From contig NZ_CP034451.1 in assembly GCF_003952525.1 (NCBI RefSeq), positions 2,232,001 through 2,296,000 of the forward strand: DNA of 64,000 nt, given 5' to 3'. The position numbers and the translations under genes are program-made. Source of the DNA: Mesorhizobium sp. M3A.F.Ca.ET.080.04.2.1 (GTDB lineage Bacteria > Pseudomonadota > Alphaproteobacteria > Rhizobiales > Rhizobiaceae). This document shows positions 54,630-64,000 of the stretch, one piece after another (positions within the stretch are counted from its first letter, which is position 1; each line of letters opens with the position of its first letter). Under the pieces are notes generated by a model, which saw only the letters and a list, made by a program, of their open reading frames with translations, was not told the origin of the DNA and did no database searches.

Positions 54630-57392
54630 CGCGCTGACGACAAGATTGAGGCCCGATGCGCGGAATGCCTGACTTTCGAACGACCGGTCGCGGAGTTCCC
54701 CACGTTCATGGAAGAAGACTGCGCGTTTGAGTTTGTGCGCTGCCTCGCCCTTGTTGAGGCCGGCTTGGCAACGCCGGCGCAATGTCGAGCTCGAGTACCA
54801 TTCGATCATGAAAAGCGAGCGCTCAATGCGGCCGAGTTCCCGAAGAGCCTTGGCCAGTTGGCTTTCCTTCGGTGACGCCGAGAGCTTCTTCAAGATCGTC
54901 GAGGGCACAACGGCACGTGTGGTTATCGATGCCGCCAGATGAAGCAGATCATCCCAGTGATCGAGGATCAGGGTGGTGTTGATTGGCGCCCCGATGTGGT
55001 TTGACAGCGCCGGGTATGCATCGCCTTTCTCGAACGTGTGGAACTTCCGATCTTTGAGATTTCGCAGTCGCGGTGCGAACCGCTTGCCGATCAGAGCGAA
55101 TAGGCCAAAGACGTGATCGCTCGCGCCGCCGGTGTCGGTGAAGTGCTCTTGTATTTCGAGGATTGTGTCCTGATCGGATAGTCCGTCGAGCACAAAGGCG
55201 GCCTCGCTTTCGGTCGGGCTGATGGGCAGGATGCTGAAGTAGCCATACTGATCTGACAGATGGCTGTAGAACTTCGATCCGGGCTCACTGCCGTAATGTA
55301 GATTGATATCTCCGCGCTTTGCGGCGCGGTCGCTTGCTCGGAAGAATTGGCCATCAGATGACGACGTCGTGCCATTGCCCCAAAGGCGGGAATGCGGATG
55401 GCGGGTGTGTGCGTCCGTCACGCAGGCCTGGGCTGCTCGGTAGGTCTCCGACCGGGCGTGGAAGGTACGCATCCAGCTGATCTGGTGGGCGCTGATGCCT
55501 TTGGATGCGCTGGCCATCCGTTTCGGACCGAGGTTGGTTGCATCGGCCAGTACGCCAGCCAGCATGGCCGAGACATTCCTCGGAGTGTCACCCGTGCGAA
55601 CATGGGTGAAGCAATCCGCAAAGCCGGTCCATTCATGCACCTCCCTCAAGAGATCTGGAACCTCGATCAACGGATAGAGCTCGCTGATCTCGGCATTCAG
55701 GTCCTCGGCTGCTGCGGGAACTTCGCCAGGTGCCGGCGTGACGATAAGCGTTCCACCTTCGAGACGAACACCGTCGAGCTTCCCGGATCGTGCCCTATGC
55801 GCCAGGCGCTTCAGGTTGAAGTCGAGCATCTGCCGCGCTTCGGCGAGCCACGCCGCGCCGTCTTGTGGGACACCAAGTCCGAGGCGATCTTCATCTTTCA
55901 GGATGGTGTACGTTGACCGCGGCATCAGGTGCTCGTCGATCGGTCGGAAGGATCGGCTGCCATCGACCCAAATGTCCGCGGATCTAAGCCGGTCTCGCAA
56001 AGCCGCGAGCGTTGCAATCTCATAGAGACGGCGATCGGGCTTGTCCTGCCCGAGAATTAGCCGTCGATCACCTTGGCTGAGGTGGGTGACCGGGACGCGA
56101 TCCGGAAGGGTGCGCCGCTTTTCGGCATAGAGCCGTTTCAGCAGCGAAATCGCCGCAAGAAGGGGATCGTGGCGGCGCGCTGAGCGGAATGTGAACGCTT
56201 CCAGAAACGCACCGGCGTACTTGTTGACTGTCGCATATTGCTCGGCCGCTAAGGTCAAAGGCGACGCCTCGTTGTCCTCGACCATCGACTCAAGCTCAGG
56301 CTTCATCCGAAGCAATCGGTGCCATCCAACTTCCTGATCGAGAACCTCCAATGCGTTCCGGCCATAGTTGTTCGCGAACTGAAGGGCTGTGATCGTGTCC
56401 AGGAACATGCGTAGCGCTTTGGCGGTATCCGGCCTGCAGTCCATGTGCCGCTGCTTCTTGCGGTTGTTGGCTTGCGAGAACAGCCGACCCATCAGCTTGA
56501 TGAACATCGATACTGCATCGTCCGTGAGCTTCTGGCCGAGCTTGATAATCTGCGCCACGATCAGCGCGTGTCGACGGCTGGCATTGAAGTCGTTGGCCAG
56601 CCATGCCGGTGTGGCGTTGCCCTCACGGATCATCTGATCCCACCGTCCAGACGATATGCGCATCTGCAATTTCGGATCGATTTCTAGCTTGCGCAGGAAG
56701 GCGATCCGTTCGGTCAGCCCGACCAGGTTTGACGCACCTGGCGCATCCGGCGCTGATCGCAGCCAATGAAAGCGCGTTTGGCCAATGGCCGGGTGAACCT
56801 CCAACAGCTTATCTAATGATTGAAGCGTTTCGACCGAAATTTCTTCGATCAGCGCTCTCTCCGCCCGCCGACGGGCAATGGCACGGGCGGCAAGACCGAT
56901 CCGCTCGATTGTGTCGATTGACGGCAGAAGAGATCCGCGTTCACGAAACATGGCGACAGTAGCACTCGCTATCGCGCCACCGTCGTCGGACATCGTGGCG
57001 GCCTGAATTCCAGCCAACAGCGCAGCTCTACGGTCTTGCCCCGTCGCGCTCCGCGCGGCCAGATAGACCATCAAGCGAGCAATGTGATCGCGACGCGTTT
57101 CTTCACGGCGTGCATAAAGCGCAAACGTTCCAGCGTCGGCGCCAATCTGCTCGGCAACGTATTTTAGCATTGCGCGAGGCGGAGTTTCATCGGTCGCCAA
57201 CACCCTGCCTGGATATCGCATCAAGCAGAGCTGAACGGCAAATCCGAGCTGATTGTGTTCTCGTCTGCGAAGTCCAATTTCAAGCCTGTCGGCCGACGAC
57301 AGCGAATAGTGTCGGGTGAGGCCGTCCTCATCGGTTGGTATATCGAAAAGCCTCTGTCGATCCTGAACCTTGAGAAGCCTCCGTTTACCCAT
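54630..57392 (-). CDS. Tn3-family transposase TnpA, C-terminus truncated
   Basis: From ATG 57392 ([20 protein letters not shown]) about 920 family residues follow, normal TnpA being about 985-1000. The catalytic Asp residues appear in [12 protein letters not shown] and [14 protein letters not shown], and the Glu region in [15 protein letters not shown]. The family sequence ends at GLNLVVSA near 54630; the frame then runs 36 codons into antisense polX sequence. So the catalytic residues are present but the C-terminal about 65 residues are lost. A perfect right terminus with a 38-bp inverted repeat is found at 57538-57575, but the other end and the resolvase are absent. The element can no longer move by itself. 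Confidence 0.9.
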
Positions 57393-57537
57393 CGCCCAAC
57401 TCCATCCACGACTAATCTGCCGGGAGCGTTGTCGAGTCGGACGGGCGAAGAAATCAAAATTGGGGCTCTGCGAAGGCAATCCACAGGGATCGGATGCTGC
57501 ACAGCCGCACTACAGTAGAGTTCATGATCCGTTCGCC

Positions 57538-57575
57538 CTTAGCGTACGATTTCGCACTGCTCTTGTTCCGACCCC
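57538..57575. repeat. Tn3-family 38-bp terminal inverted repeat
   Basis: Read from the outside on the reverse strand it starts GGGGTCGG and ends TCGTACGCTAAG, exactly 38 bases. GGGG at the outer end and the TCGTACGCTAAG inner end are hallmarks of the Tn21/Tn501-like Tn3 subgroup. The transposon boundary is therefore at 57575/57576, inside the scpB-like gene. Confidence 0.92.
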
Positions 57576-57796
57576 AGCTCGGCGCGGATGTCGTCGATGA
57601 CGAGGTCGAGATTGCAGATTCTTCCCACCACCCGCGCCAACACCTCGCGCGGCACCGGTTCGCTGGCCGCGAAGATCACGGCTTCGACGCGGCCCATCCA
57701 CTCGCGCCAGCGCAGTTCCGGCGGCAGGTGCTCGAGCTCGGTGTCGAGCAGCGCCGGCTGATCGTCAGGCTTGCGGCGGACGGAGGCTTGGCTCAT
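57576..57796 (-). pseudogene. ScpB-like segregation/condensation protein, truncated by the Tn3 insertion
   Basis: The reverse strand from 57796 reads MSQASVRRKPDDQPALLDTE, LEHLPPELRWREWMGRVEAV IFAASEPVPREVLARVVGR and NLDLVIDDIRAEL, then enters the Tn3 terminal repeat at 57575. The part left (about 73 residues) is the first winged-helix of the ScpB fold found in accessory-element versions of the SMC-ScpB family. The second winged helix was separated by the transposon and is not found in the window. It starts 2 bases after the DUF1403 gene, so the two form an operon. Confidence 0.8.
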
Positions 57797-57798
57797 CG

Positions 57799-58749
57799 CT
57801 ACAGCCCAAACAGCCGGAAGCTGGCGCGGCCCGACAGCTCGCGCACGGCCTCGAGCTGCTGCAGCCGCTCGAACAGGCGTCGCGCGGCGAAGCGCGACAG
57901 GTTTTTGGTCGTCAGCGATCCGGCGACGGCATCTTCATTGAGCAGCAAAAAAATCACGTCGCCAGCGCCCTTGGCGCGCAGCTTTGGCGCCACCGCCAGA
58001 AGCTTCTCGGCGCGACGCGACAGTTCGCTGGCCAGCCGGCAGGCCTCCGCCGCCGCTTGCACCAGCGCCAGGCAGACCGCGCGCTCAAAATTCTTGTCCC
58101 CGGGTCGGATGCGCTTGCCGCCTTCAGTGCGAAAAGCCGGGCCAAAAGCCTGCGCCATCAGCAGTGGCAGCGGCCGCGGCCAGCGCAGGCTCTTCGCCAG
58201 CACCAGGTCGGCGAGCCACCAGCCAAAAAGCTCGGCATCGGGGCGCATGGCGACGACACGGGCGGCGCTTGCCGCCGCGGCGAACGGCGCCGGCCGCTGC
58301 GAGCCCGCCACGTCTTGGATCTGCGTGCAGAGGTCAGCGAGCGCCGCGTCGTCTCAGGCGAGCCCGAGCAGCTCGGTCCCTTTCGCCAGCCGATCGGCGC
58401 TGACCGCCGGCGGCTGCAGCGTCAGCTGGCGCCAGGCGCCAAAAATGGCGCCGGCGGGACCGGGATCGGCGCCAGCCGGGCAAAGCTGCCATGCGTCGCG
58501 CAGGGCAGCTTCATCCTCGGCACGGCCGGCGAGCCGCATGCTGGCGGTTGCGCATTTCAGCGCCAGCCGCTGGCGCCAGGCGCCGGCCCAGGCAGGCTGC
58601 GCGCGGGCTTGGCTGTCGAGAGAAGCCAGCGCGGCGCCGGCCCGGAAGGCAGCGTCGGCGTCATGCGGAACGCCAACAGTCTCGAGCGCCCAACCCGGCA
58701 CGGTCGGTGGCGGAGCAACATTGGCGGTCGCTGGATCGAGGCGAATCAT
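57799..58749 (-). pseudogene. DUF1403 family gene with one in-frame stop codon
   Basis: One continuous frame from ATG 58749 to 57799 is broken only by TGA at 58354-58356. Before it: MIRLDPATANVAPPPTVPGW, DAAFRAGAALASLDSQARAQ and ATASMRLAGRAEDEAALRDA. After it: DVAGSQRPAPFAAAASAARV, MRPDAELFGWWLADLVLAKS and ERAVCLALVQAAAEACRLAS. Together they are a normal-length DUF1403 protein (about 316 residues), a family of unknown function on rhizobial mobile DNA next to scpB-like genes. The stop probably arose from CGA by one base change. Two separate peptides could still be made. Confidence 0.82.
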
Positions 58750-58910
58750 GATTTTGAGGGTAAAATGCCCGTGCGCTTTATACCATCAATTTCGCGCCAA
58801 AACGCACAGCTTGTCGGCGACACAAAACGAATGATAATGTTGCCTTATCAGTCGCTTAGCCATGAGGCACAATGAGAACCTGGCGGTTCTGGGCATAACG
58901 CGGCTGGCGA

Positions 58911-59423
58911 TCAGCTAACGCCAGTTTGACGGCCGTGTGACTGTCCTTCTTCATATCGAGAGATAGCCAATTCTTCCCCTATTGCTGCGATCAGAGCAGA
59001 TACGCGAGCGCGGACTCGCGGAGGGAGTTGAACAAGACGCTCGATCAGGTGCCGTCCCTCAGCGCTGGCAATGAAGTCAATTCGCTCAACCGGCAGAACT
59101 GAAGCCTCGCGGGTACTCTCACCATTTTCCGGAAGGCCGTTGAAAAAGCGGCTGACGGGCACACCCAGCGACCTGCCAATCTCGTAGATCATGGACGCGC
59201 TTACTCGGTTCCTTGCGTTCTCATATTTTTGGAGCTGCTGAATACTGATGCCAATCGATCGGGCAAGCTGAGCTTGGGACACATCTGATTGCACTCGAAC
59301 CATTGCGATCTGCCTGCCGACATAAACATCGGCGGGGTGAGGATGATGCCCGAGCTCCGGTGTTGGCGTTACCCGGAACAAAGTAGAACGCTTCAGCTTT
59401 GACAATGCCTTCGGATGCTCCAC
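58911..59423 (-). CDS. XRE-family transcriptional regulator (rhizobial type)
   Basis: A 170-residue protein. A Cro/C1-type helix-turn-helix at about 37-90: YVGRQIAMVRVQSDVSQAQL, ARSIGISIQQLQKYENARNR and VSASMIYEIGRSLGVPVSRF. The FFNGLP sequence follows the domain, as in many Sinorhizobium and Mesorhizobium regulators of this group. The C-terminal part (LVQLPPRVRARVSALIAAIG) is a short helical tail. The stretch 58750-58910 between it and the DUF1403 gene shows no gene. Targets are unknown; as it sits in mobile DNA it may regulate the island. Confidence 0.88.
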   Translation of the reverse strand: MEHPKALSKLKRSTLFRVTPTPELGHHPHPADVYVGRQIAMVRVQSDVSQAQLARSIGISIQQLQKYENARNRVSASMIYEIGRSLGVPVSRFFNGLPENGESTREASVLPVERIDFIASAEGRHLIERLVQLPPRVRARVSALIAAIGEELAISRYEEGQSHGRQTGVS

Positions 59424-59462
59424 CGAGTCGTTCTGAGATAGAAAACTGACGCACTCGAATGG

Positions 59463-60497
59463 TCAGCCGAATTTGCGCGCTGCCGGCATAATTATGCTGC
59501 CGAAGTATCCTGATATTTCAACGCCGGTACCGAAGCTACGCGAGCGGGTCGCGAACCCCTCCAGAATATCTCGTGCCACGTGTCCGGCGGCCGGGACGGG
59601 AACCAATTTGCCACCAGTTTTGGATCCCGAGCGCTCGCTTACCTCTCCGATCACGACGGGCAGAAGGTCTATGTTTTCGAGGACTCCGTTGGCACCGTAG
59701 CGGCAAGCGGCGACAATGCTCTGCCAGACTTCCGGAGGATCCCATTCGCCCTCATCGGGATGGACGTGGAAGAGGAAATTTCCCAGACCGTAGAAGATCG
59801 GGGAGCCTTTGTAGACCTCCACCGCCTGAAGAACGGGTGCGCCGTGGCTGACGAAAAGGTTGGCGCCAGCATCGACGCATGTGCGGGCGAAGGCCTGCAC
59901 CCAGCGGGGCACGTCCTGCCAACCGGGTTCCCAATGGTGATGATGCAGATATGCAATGACGAAGTCGCCTTGAGCAGCGGCCTGCCGGATAGCAGATAAA
60001 TGAACGCTTGCACTCTGGGGATCGATCTCAATCAGGCGGCCAAAGTCTACTGCCTGCGTGAAAACAGTGCCATAGAAGTTGATCTCGCTGCCGTTTTCTA
60101 GCGCCGGCGGATCCTCCGGTTGGGCATAGTTGGTCAGTTCGAGATGCGAGCTCTGCAGGTGGCTGCCAAGCCTTGCCAGTCTCCTGAAATGTCCGTCGGG
60201 CACGGCGATCTTGCGAATCGTCTTCAGCCGGTTGACGCCTGGGCGGGCTGGCCGGGAAGCCGTTCGGTTCTCGGCATAAATGTTGGCCGGACCTGGGCCG
60301 GCATCAACCGCGAGAAGAGAGACCTGCCTCTCCCCCAGTTTGCGCCGGCCGAGTTTGGCGGCTTCGGTCTCGTCGGTCCCGATCCCCGCATACAGGAAAC
60401 CACGCGCTTCGACCTCATCAAGTGTTGAAAGAACACCGTGGGGTCCGAGATCGAACGCGTGGTTGTTCGCAAGCGCAAGAGCGTTGAAGCCGACATC
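59463..60497 (-). pseudogene. CapA-type (poly-gamma-glutamate synthesis) metallophosphatase, N-terminus missing
   Basis: The frame ends at 59463 and carries the CapA domain: DVGFNALALANNHAFDLGPH with the NNHAFD motif, VIAYLHHHHWEPGWQDVPRW (HHHH metal-site region) and FVSHGAPVLQAVEVYKGSPI FYGLGNF. The family start, with the first GD metal motif and about 80-100 residues, is missing; at about 60497 the sequence switches to integrase sequence read in another frame. An ATG at 60539 opens the frame but lies within the integrase part. Hence a chimeric remnant; without the first metal ligands activity is unlikely. Confidence 0.78.
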
Positions 60498-60976
60498 CCG
60501 CAGCGGTTGCCGGCGCTCCGCGCTCGACAATCTTGGCACACTGGGTACGAAGGTCGTCTGGTGTGATCTCGGTCAGCAGTCGATTGCGCCAAACCGGCAG
60601 AATCGTAGATTGACCGGCGCATTGAGCGAGTGCTGTCCGCCATTGGCGCCAGGGTCAGCCACTTCTCTCCAAATTGGCCAAAGCTCTTTGCCTCTTTCAG
60701 CCGCCGTTTGTCCCGCTGCTTCTCGATGGCGGGAGAGCGACCTTCTCTAACCGCTCGACGGGCATCGAGGCATTTTTCCCGGGCCTGCAGCAAAGAGATT
60801 CCATCACGCCCGTATTTCCCGAGGTAGACGGTCTCGCGACGACCGTTGAGCCTGTAGTCCAGGCGAAAAGAGATAGCGCCACTCGGCATCACGCGGACAT
60901 ACATCCCGTCGCGGTCGGCTACCTTGTAGATTTTATCTCTTGGTTTCAATGCCTTAAGGGTAACGTCCGTCAGCAT
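60498..60976 (-). pseudogene. P4-type tyrosine integrase, N-terminal remnant, frameshifted
   Basis: From ATG 60976 the protein starts MLTDVTLKALKPRDKIYKVA, then GMYVRVMPSGAISFRLDYRL and ETVYLGKYGRDGISLLQARE, the arm-type DNA-binding domain of P4-like integrases (DUF4102). After ADSTRSMRRSIYD the frame shifts; the continuation PVWRNRLLTEITPDDLRTQC AKIVERGAPATA lies in another frame and is cut off at about 60498 by CapA sequence. The catalytic domain with R-H-R-Y is gone. The gene begins 293 bases from the 3' end of guaA, where such integrases insert islands. Confidence 0.85.
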
Positions 60977-60991
60977 GCCGACTACCTTTGC

Positions 60992-61102
60992 AAAAGTACC
61001 GTCATCGGATTTTTTGAGAGCTTTTGGCGGAAATCTTCTTTGTTTTCAGATCGTTAGTCTGAAAAAAGTACCGTCATCAGCCTTCTATGACGTGACGGTA
61101 CT
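60992..61102. repeat. Repeated AGTACCGTCA(TC) motif upstream of the integrase
   Basis: AGTACCGTCATC occurs at 60995-61006 and again at 61067-61078, 72 bases apart. The first ten bases occur in inverted orientation at 61093-61102. The segment lies between the integrase start and the guaA 3' end, is AT-rich in between, and is a plausible set of integrase/excisionase arm sites or a regulator-binding region. Confidence 0.65.
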
Positions 61103-61268
61103 GTCGAAAATCCATCGTGGCAATATGGCGGAGGACCGGCAGCTGGTCCGACAACGCCGAACAATGCATACCGATAACCCGCGAAAGCTGCCGGCATAAT
61201 ATATTATTGATTTCAGTTAGTTAGATCGCACTCTAGCGTAAATTCGGCGGCGTTCGGCTAGGCCTGAA

Positions 61269-62831
61269 TCATTCCCACTCGATCGTGCCGGGCGGCTTTG
61301 AGGTGACGTCGTAGACGACGCGGTTGATGCCCCTCACTTCGTTGATGATGCGGGTGGCGGCGGCGCCGAGGAAGTTCATGTCGTAGTGATAGAAGTCGGC
61401 CGTCATGCCGTCGACGGAGGTGACGGCGCGCAGCGCGCAGACGAACTCGTAGGTGCGGCCGTCGCCCATGACGCCGACGGTCTGCACCGGCAAGAGCACG
61501 GCGAACGCCTGCCAGATGGCATCGTAAAGGCCGGCCTTGCGGATCTCGTCGAGATAGATGGCGTCGGCCTCGCGCAGGATCTCCAGCTTCTCGCGGGTGA
61601 TGCCGCCCGGACAGCGGATGGCAAGGCCGGGACCCGGGAAGGGATGGCGACCAATGAAGCTCTCCGGCAGGCCGAGTTCCTTGCCCAGCGCCCTGACCTC
61701 GTCCTTGAACAGCTCGCGCAGCGGCTCGACCAGCTTCATGTTCATGCGCTCGGGCAGGCCGCCGACATTGTGGTGCGACTTGATCGTCACCGACGGGCCG
61801 CCGGAGAAGGAGACGCTCTCGATGACGTCGGGGTAGAGCGTGCCCTGAGCCAGGAAGTCGGCGCCGCCGAGCTTCTTGGCCTCTTCCTCGAAGACCTCGA
61901 TGAATAGGCGGCCGATCGTCTTGCGCTTCTTCTCGGGATCGGACTCGCCTTCCAGCGCCGAGATGAAACGATCGGAAGCGTCGACCAGGATCAGCGGCAG
62001 ATTGTAGTGCTGGCGGAACATCTCCACCACGCTCTGCGCCTCATCCTTGCGCATCAGGCCGTGGTCGACAAGGATGCAGGTCAGCTGTTCGCCGACGGCC
62101 TCGTGGATCAGCAGCGCGGCGACCGAGGAGTCGACACCGCCCGACAGCGCACAGATCACCTTGCCCTTGCCGACCTGCTTGCGGATCGCCTCGACGGCGT
62201 GCTCGCGATAGGCGCGCATCGTCCAGTCGCCCTCGATGCCGGCGATGTTGTGGACGAAGTTCCTCAGCAGCCTGGCGCCATCCGGCGTATGCACCACCTC
62301 GGGGTGGAACATGATGCCGTACATCCGGCGCTCGACATTGCCGAAAATGGCGAAGGGCGAGCTTTCCGACTTGCCGAACACCTCGAAGCCCGGTGGCAGT
62401 TCGATGACGCGGTCGCCATGGCTCATCCACACCTGGTGACGCTGGCCTGGTGCCCACAGCCCCTCGAACAGCGGGCTCTCCTCCTCGATGTGGACGAAGG
62501 CGCGGCCGAATTCACGGTGGTTGGAGCTCTCGGCGACGCCGCCCATCTGCACGCAGAGCGCCATCTGGCCGTAGCAGATGCCGAGCACCGGAACACCGGC
62601 GTCGAAGACGATCTGCGGCGCGCGCGGGCTGCCGATGTCGCCGGTCGACGCTGGGCCGCCGGACAGGATTACCGCTTTCGGCTTCATGCGCTTGAAAGCA
62701 GCTTCCGCCGACTGGAACGGCACGATCTCGGAGAAGACGCCGGCCTCGCGGATGCGGCGGGCGATAAGCTGGGTGAACTGGCTGCCGAAATCGACAATCA
62801 GTACGGAGTCGGGATGATTGGCTGTCGTCAT
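61269..62831 (-). CDS. guaA: GMP synthase (glutamine-hydrolysing)
   Basis: A 520-residue protein converting XMP to GMP with glutamine and ATP. The N-terminal class I glutamine amidotransferase domain shows the nucleophile C86 in GICYGQM. The ATP-pyrophosphatase domain has the loop [12 protein letters not shown]. The C-terminal dimerisation domain ends KPPGTIEWE, as usual. The gene is intact and part of the core genome. Its 3' end is a known attachment site for genomic islands; the integrase remnant lies just beyond it, and the C-terminus is undamaged, as expected when an island restores the gene end. Confidence 0.96.
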   Translation of the reverse strand: MTTANHPDSVLIVDFGSQFTQLIARRIREAGVFSEIVPFQSAEAAFKRMKPKAVILSGGPASTGDIGSPRAPQIVFDAGVPVLGICYGQMALCVQMGGVAESSNHREFGRAFVHIEEESPLFEGLWAPGQRHQVWMSHGDRVIELPPGFEVFGKSESSPFAIFGNVERRMYGIMFHPEVVHTPDGARLLRNFVHNIAGIEGDWTMRAYREHAVEAIRKQVGKGKVICALSGGVDSSVAALLIHEAVGEQLTCILVDHGLMRKDEAQSVVEMFRQHYNLPLILVDASDRFISALEGESDPEKKRKTIGRLFIEVFEEEAKKLGGADFLAQGTLYPDVIESVSFSGGPSVTIKSHHNVGGLPERMNMKLVEPLRELFKDEVRALGKELGLPESFIGRHPFPGPGLAIRCPGGITREKLEILREADAIYLDEIRKAGLYDAIWQAFAVLLPVQTVGVMGDGRTYEFVCALRAVTSVDGMTADFYHYDMNFLGAAATRIINEVRGINRVVYDVTSKPPGTIEWE

Positions 62832-62902
62832 GGCGAGCCTTTAGAGAAAGAAACGAGTCGGCGCAATGGGTTGCGCGCTGCGGCTTTCGGTCCTTTCCAG
62901 CC

Positions 62903-63541
62903 TCAGGCGAGGCGAACCGCGCCGGACAGGATGGCCTGTTCAAGCTGCCCAACGGCGGCGGCAAGCTTCTCGTCAATGACGTGCAGATATTCGGTCCAGT
63001 CGCCGACATGCCGGAGATCGGAGGCGCCGTCCGAAATGCCGCGCAGGCCGATCAGCGGCACGCCGAACAACTGGCAGGCGCGCAGGCAGGCGAAGGTCTC
63101 CATGTCGACCATGTCGGCGGCGATCGCATCATAGGCGTTGCCGGTCACGATCGCGCCGCCGGTGGAAAGCGTGGCGCTCTTGATGCCGGGGATGACGAAC
63201 GGCAGCGGCACGGTCACCGGCAGGTCGAGGAACGGCGTGGCGCCCTTCTCGAAGCCCAGCGGCGAAGCGTCCATATCCCGGTAGCTGACCGACACCGCCT
63301 GGTAGATCTCGGCCTGCTCAAGGGTTCGGCTGCCCGCGGAACCCAGCGAGACGACGAGATCGGGGAGCGCGCCCTGCCCCTTCGACGCCGCGAGCTCGGC
63401 GCCCAGGCGAACGCCGGCCTCGACGGGGCCGACGCCGATCATGAGCGGCGTGAACAGTCTTTTGAGGTGCGGCCCATATTCGGCGTCGGCCGCCATGACG
63501 AAGAGAACGGATTTCTGCGCTATCCGCGCGGTGTTTGCCAT
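62903..63541 (-). CDS. 5'-methylthioadenosine/S-adenosylhomocysteine nucleosidase family protein
   Basis: A 212-residue nucleoside phosphorylase-fold protein: ILFVMAADAEYGPHL-like start (VLFVMAADAEYGPHLKRLF), DLVVSLGSAGSRTLEQAEIY, VDMETFACLRACQLFGVPLI with the catalytic ME motif, and GLRGISDGASD with the catalytic Asp. It cleaves adenine from methylthioadenosine or S-adenosylhomocysteine. It is read in the same direction as guaA and starts 4 bases after the thioesterase stop. The product is a little shorter than E. coli Pfs (232), as in many rhizobia. Confidence 0.88.
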   Translation of the reverse strand: MANTARIAQKSVLFVMAADAEYGPHLKRLFTPLMIGVGPVEAGVRLGAELAASKGQGALPDLVVSLGSAGSRTLEQAEIYQAVSVSYRDMDASPLGFEKGATPFLDLPVTVPLPFVIPGIKSATLSTGGAIVTGNAYDAIAADMVDMETFACLRACQLFGVPLIGLRGISDGASDLRHVGDWTEYLHVIDEKLAAAVGQLEQAILSGAVRLA

Positions 63542-63545
63542 GAGA

Positions 63546-64000
63546 TCACCCCTCGATGCCGTCGCGGCCGACCACCGTCATCATGGTGCCGGTCATGGTT
63601 GCGATCAGCTTCGCCTCGCCGTCGGCGGCGAATGCATAGGCTTGGCCGTCGGCGACGACGATGGTGCGTCCGGGCTTGGTGACCGAGCCCCGAAACAGGA
63701 AGCGCTCGCCCCTGCCCGGCGCCAGGAGATTGACCTTGAATTCGATGGTCAGCACGCTCGAATTCTGCGGCATCAGCGAGAACGCCGCATAGCCGCAAGC
63801 CGAGTCAAGCGCCGTCGAAATGACGCCGGCGTGCAGGAAACCGTGCTGCTGGGTAAGCTCTGGTGCATAGGGCATCTCGATCTCGATGATGCCGGGCGTG
63901 ACCAGCGTCAGCTCGGCGCCGATGGTGGCCATCGCCTTCTGGCGGGCAAAGGAGACCCTGACGCGTTCCTCATAATCGGGAGCGGGTACGATCTTGGCTG
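63546..64000 (-). CDS. PaaI-type hotdog thioesterase, 5' end outside the window
   Basis: From the window edge the reverse strand reads AKIVPAPDYEERVRVSFARQ and then TLVTPGIIEIEMPYAPELTQ QHGFLHAGVISTALDSACGY AAFSLMP and VEFKVNLLAP-type sequence (IEFKVNLLAPGRGERFLFRG) to 63546. HGFLHAGV with the catalytic-type Gly/His and ALDSACG are typical for the PaaI thioesterase family. An internal ATG at 63932 would give 128 residues, but the upstream codons fit the family, so the gene starts outside. It hydrolyses acyl-CoA thioesters; substrate unknown. It overlaps the nucleosidase operon closely. Confidence 0.88.
   Translation of the reverse strand, partial: AKIVPAPDYEERVRVSFARQKAMATIGAELTLVTPGIIEIEMPYAPELTQQHGFLHAGVISTALDSACGYAAFSLMPQNSSVLTIEFKVNLLAPGRGERFLFRGSVTKPGRTIVVADGQAYAFAADGEAKLIATMTGTMMTVVGRDGIEG

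Overview
The window looks like a piece of an alphaproteobacterial chromosome from the Rhizobiales, most likely Mesorhizobium or a close relative. The reasons are high GC, rhizobial families (DUF982 proteins, a usg protein, HWE-type histidine kinase, MucR fragment, Omp25/Omp31-type porin), a ROSE-type RNA thermometer and CIRCE control of groESL, and several rhizobial insertion sequences. Species assignment is inference.

Layout. 1-3.6 kb: the 5' end of an IS256-family transposase, a single-domain response regulator with its HWE histidine kinase, and a decayed IS3-family (IS407-group-like) element. 3.7-9.9 kb: a catabolic locus with a ribose-type ABC transporter, a TIM-barrel isomerase/epimerase and a Gfo/Idh/MocA dehydrogenase, divergent from a LacI regulator with two tandem operators. 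9.9-15.7 kb: a complete urea ABC transporter operon urtABCDE. 15.7-18 kb: decayed DNA with an acetylxylan esterase remnant. 18-31.4 kb: an OmpR/EnvZ-type two-component pair, a divergent Spy/CpxP-like periplasmic protein, and an efflux locus of adaptor, RND pump fused to a second adaptor, second RND pump and outer-membrane channel.

31.4-34.6 kb is a graveyard (mucR fragment, decayed copy of the RNase Z-like gene at 49.8 kb, IS110-family element, TPR protein remnant). 34.6-49.7 kb is a stress/proteostasis cluster: porin, DUF982 proteins, an NDUFS4-like protein, a ROSE-controlled Hsp20, usg, CIRCE-groES-groEL, a DegP-type protease broken by a small deletion, and three tandem hsp20 genes, followed by a LuxR regulator with a divergent cupin. 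49.7-54.6 kb carries nucleic-acid metabolism genes: RNase Z-like hydrolase and YfcE phosphodiesterase intact, ligase D and PolX frameshifted.

54.6-61.2 kb is mobile-element wreckage: a Tn3-family transposase cut off at its C-terminus, with an intact 38-bp inverted repeat inserted in a scpB-like gene, a DUF1403 gene with an in-frame stop, an XRE regulator, and a CapA fragment fused to a tyrosine integrase remnant. The integrase lies next to the 3' end of guaA, a known island insertion point, so about 61.2 kb is probably the island/chromosome boundary. 61.2-64 kb is core chromosome: guaA, mtnN and a PaaI-type thioesterase.

A striking overall feature is the contrast between intact metabolic operons (3.7-31.4 kb, 61-64 kb) and the accessory parts, where many otherwise well-conserved genes carry one or two frameshifts, deletions or truncations. 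No tRNA, rRNA or CRISPR array was seen.
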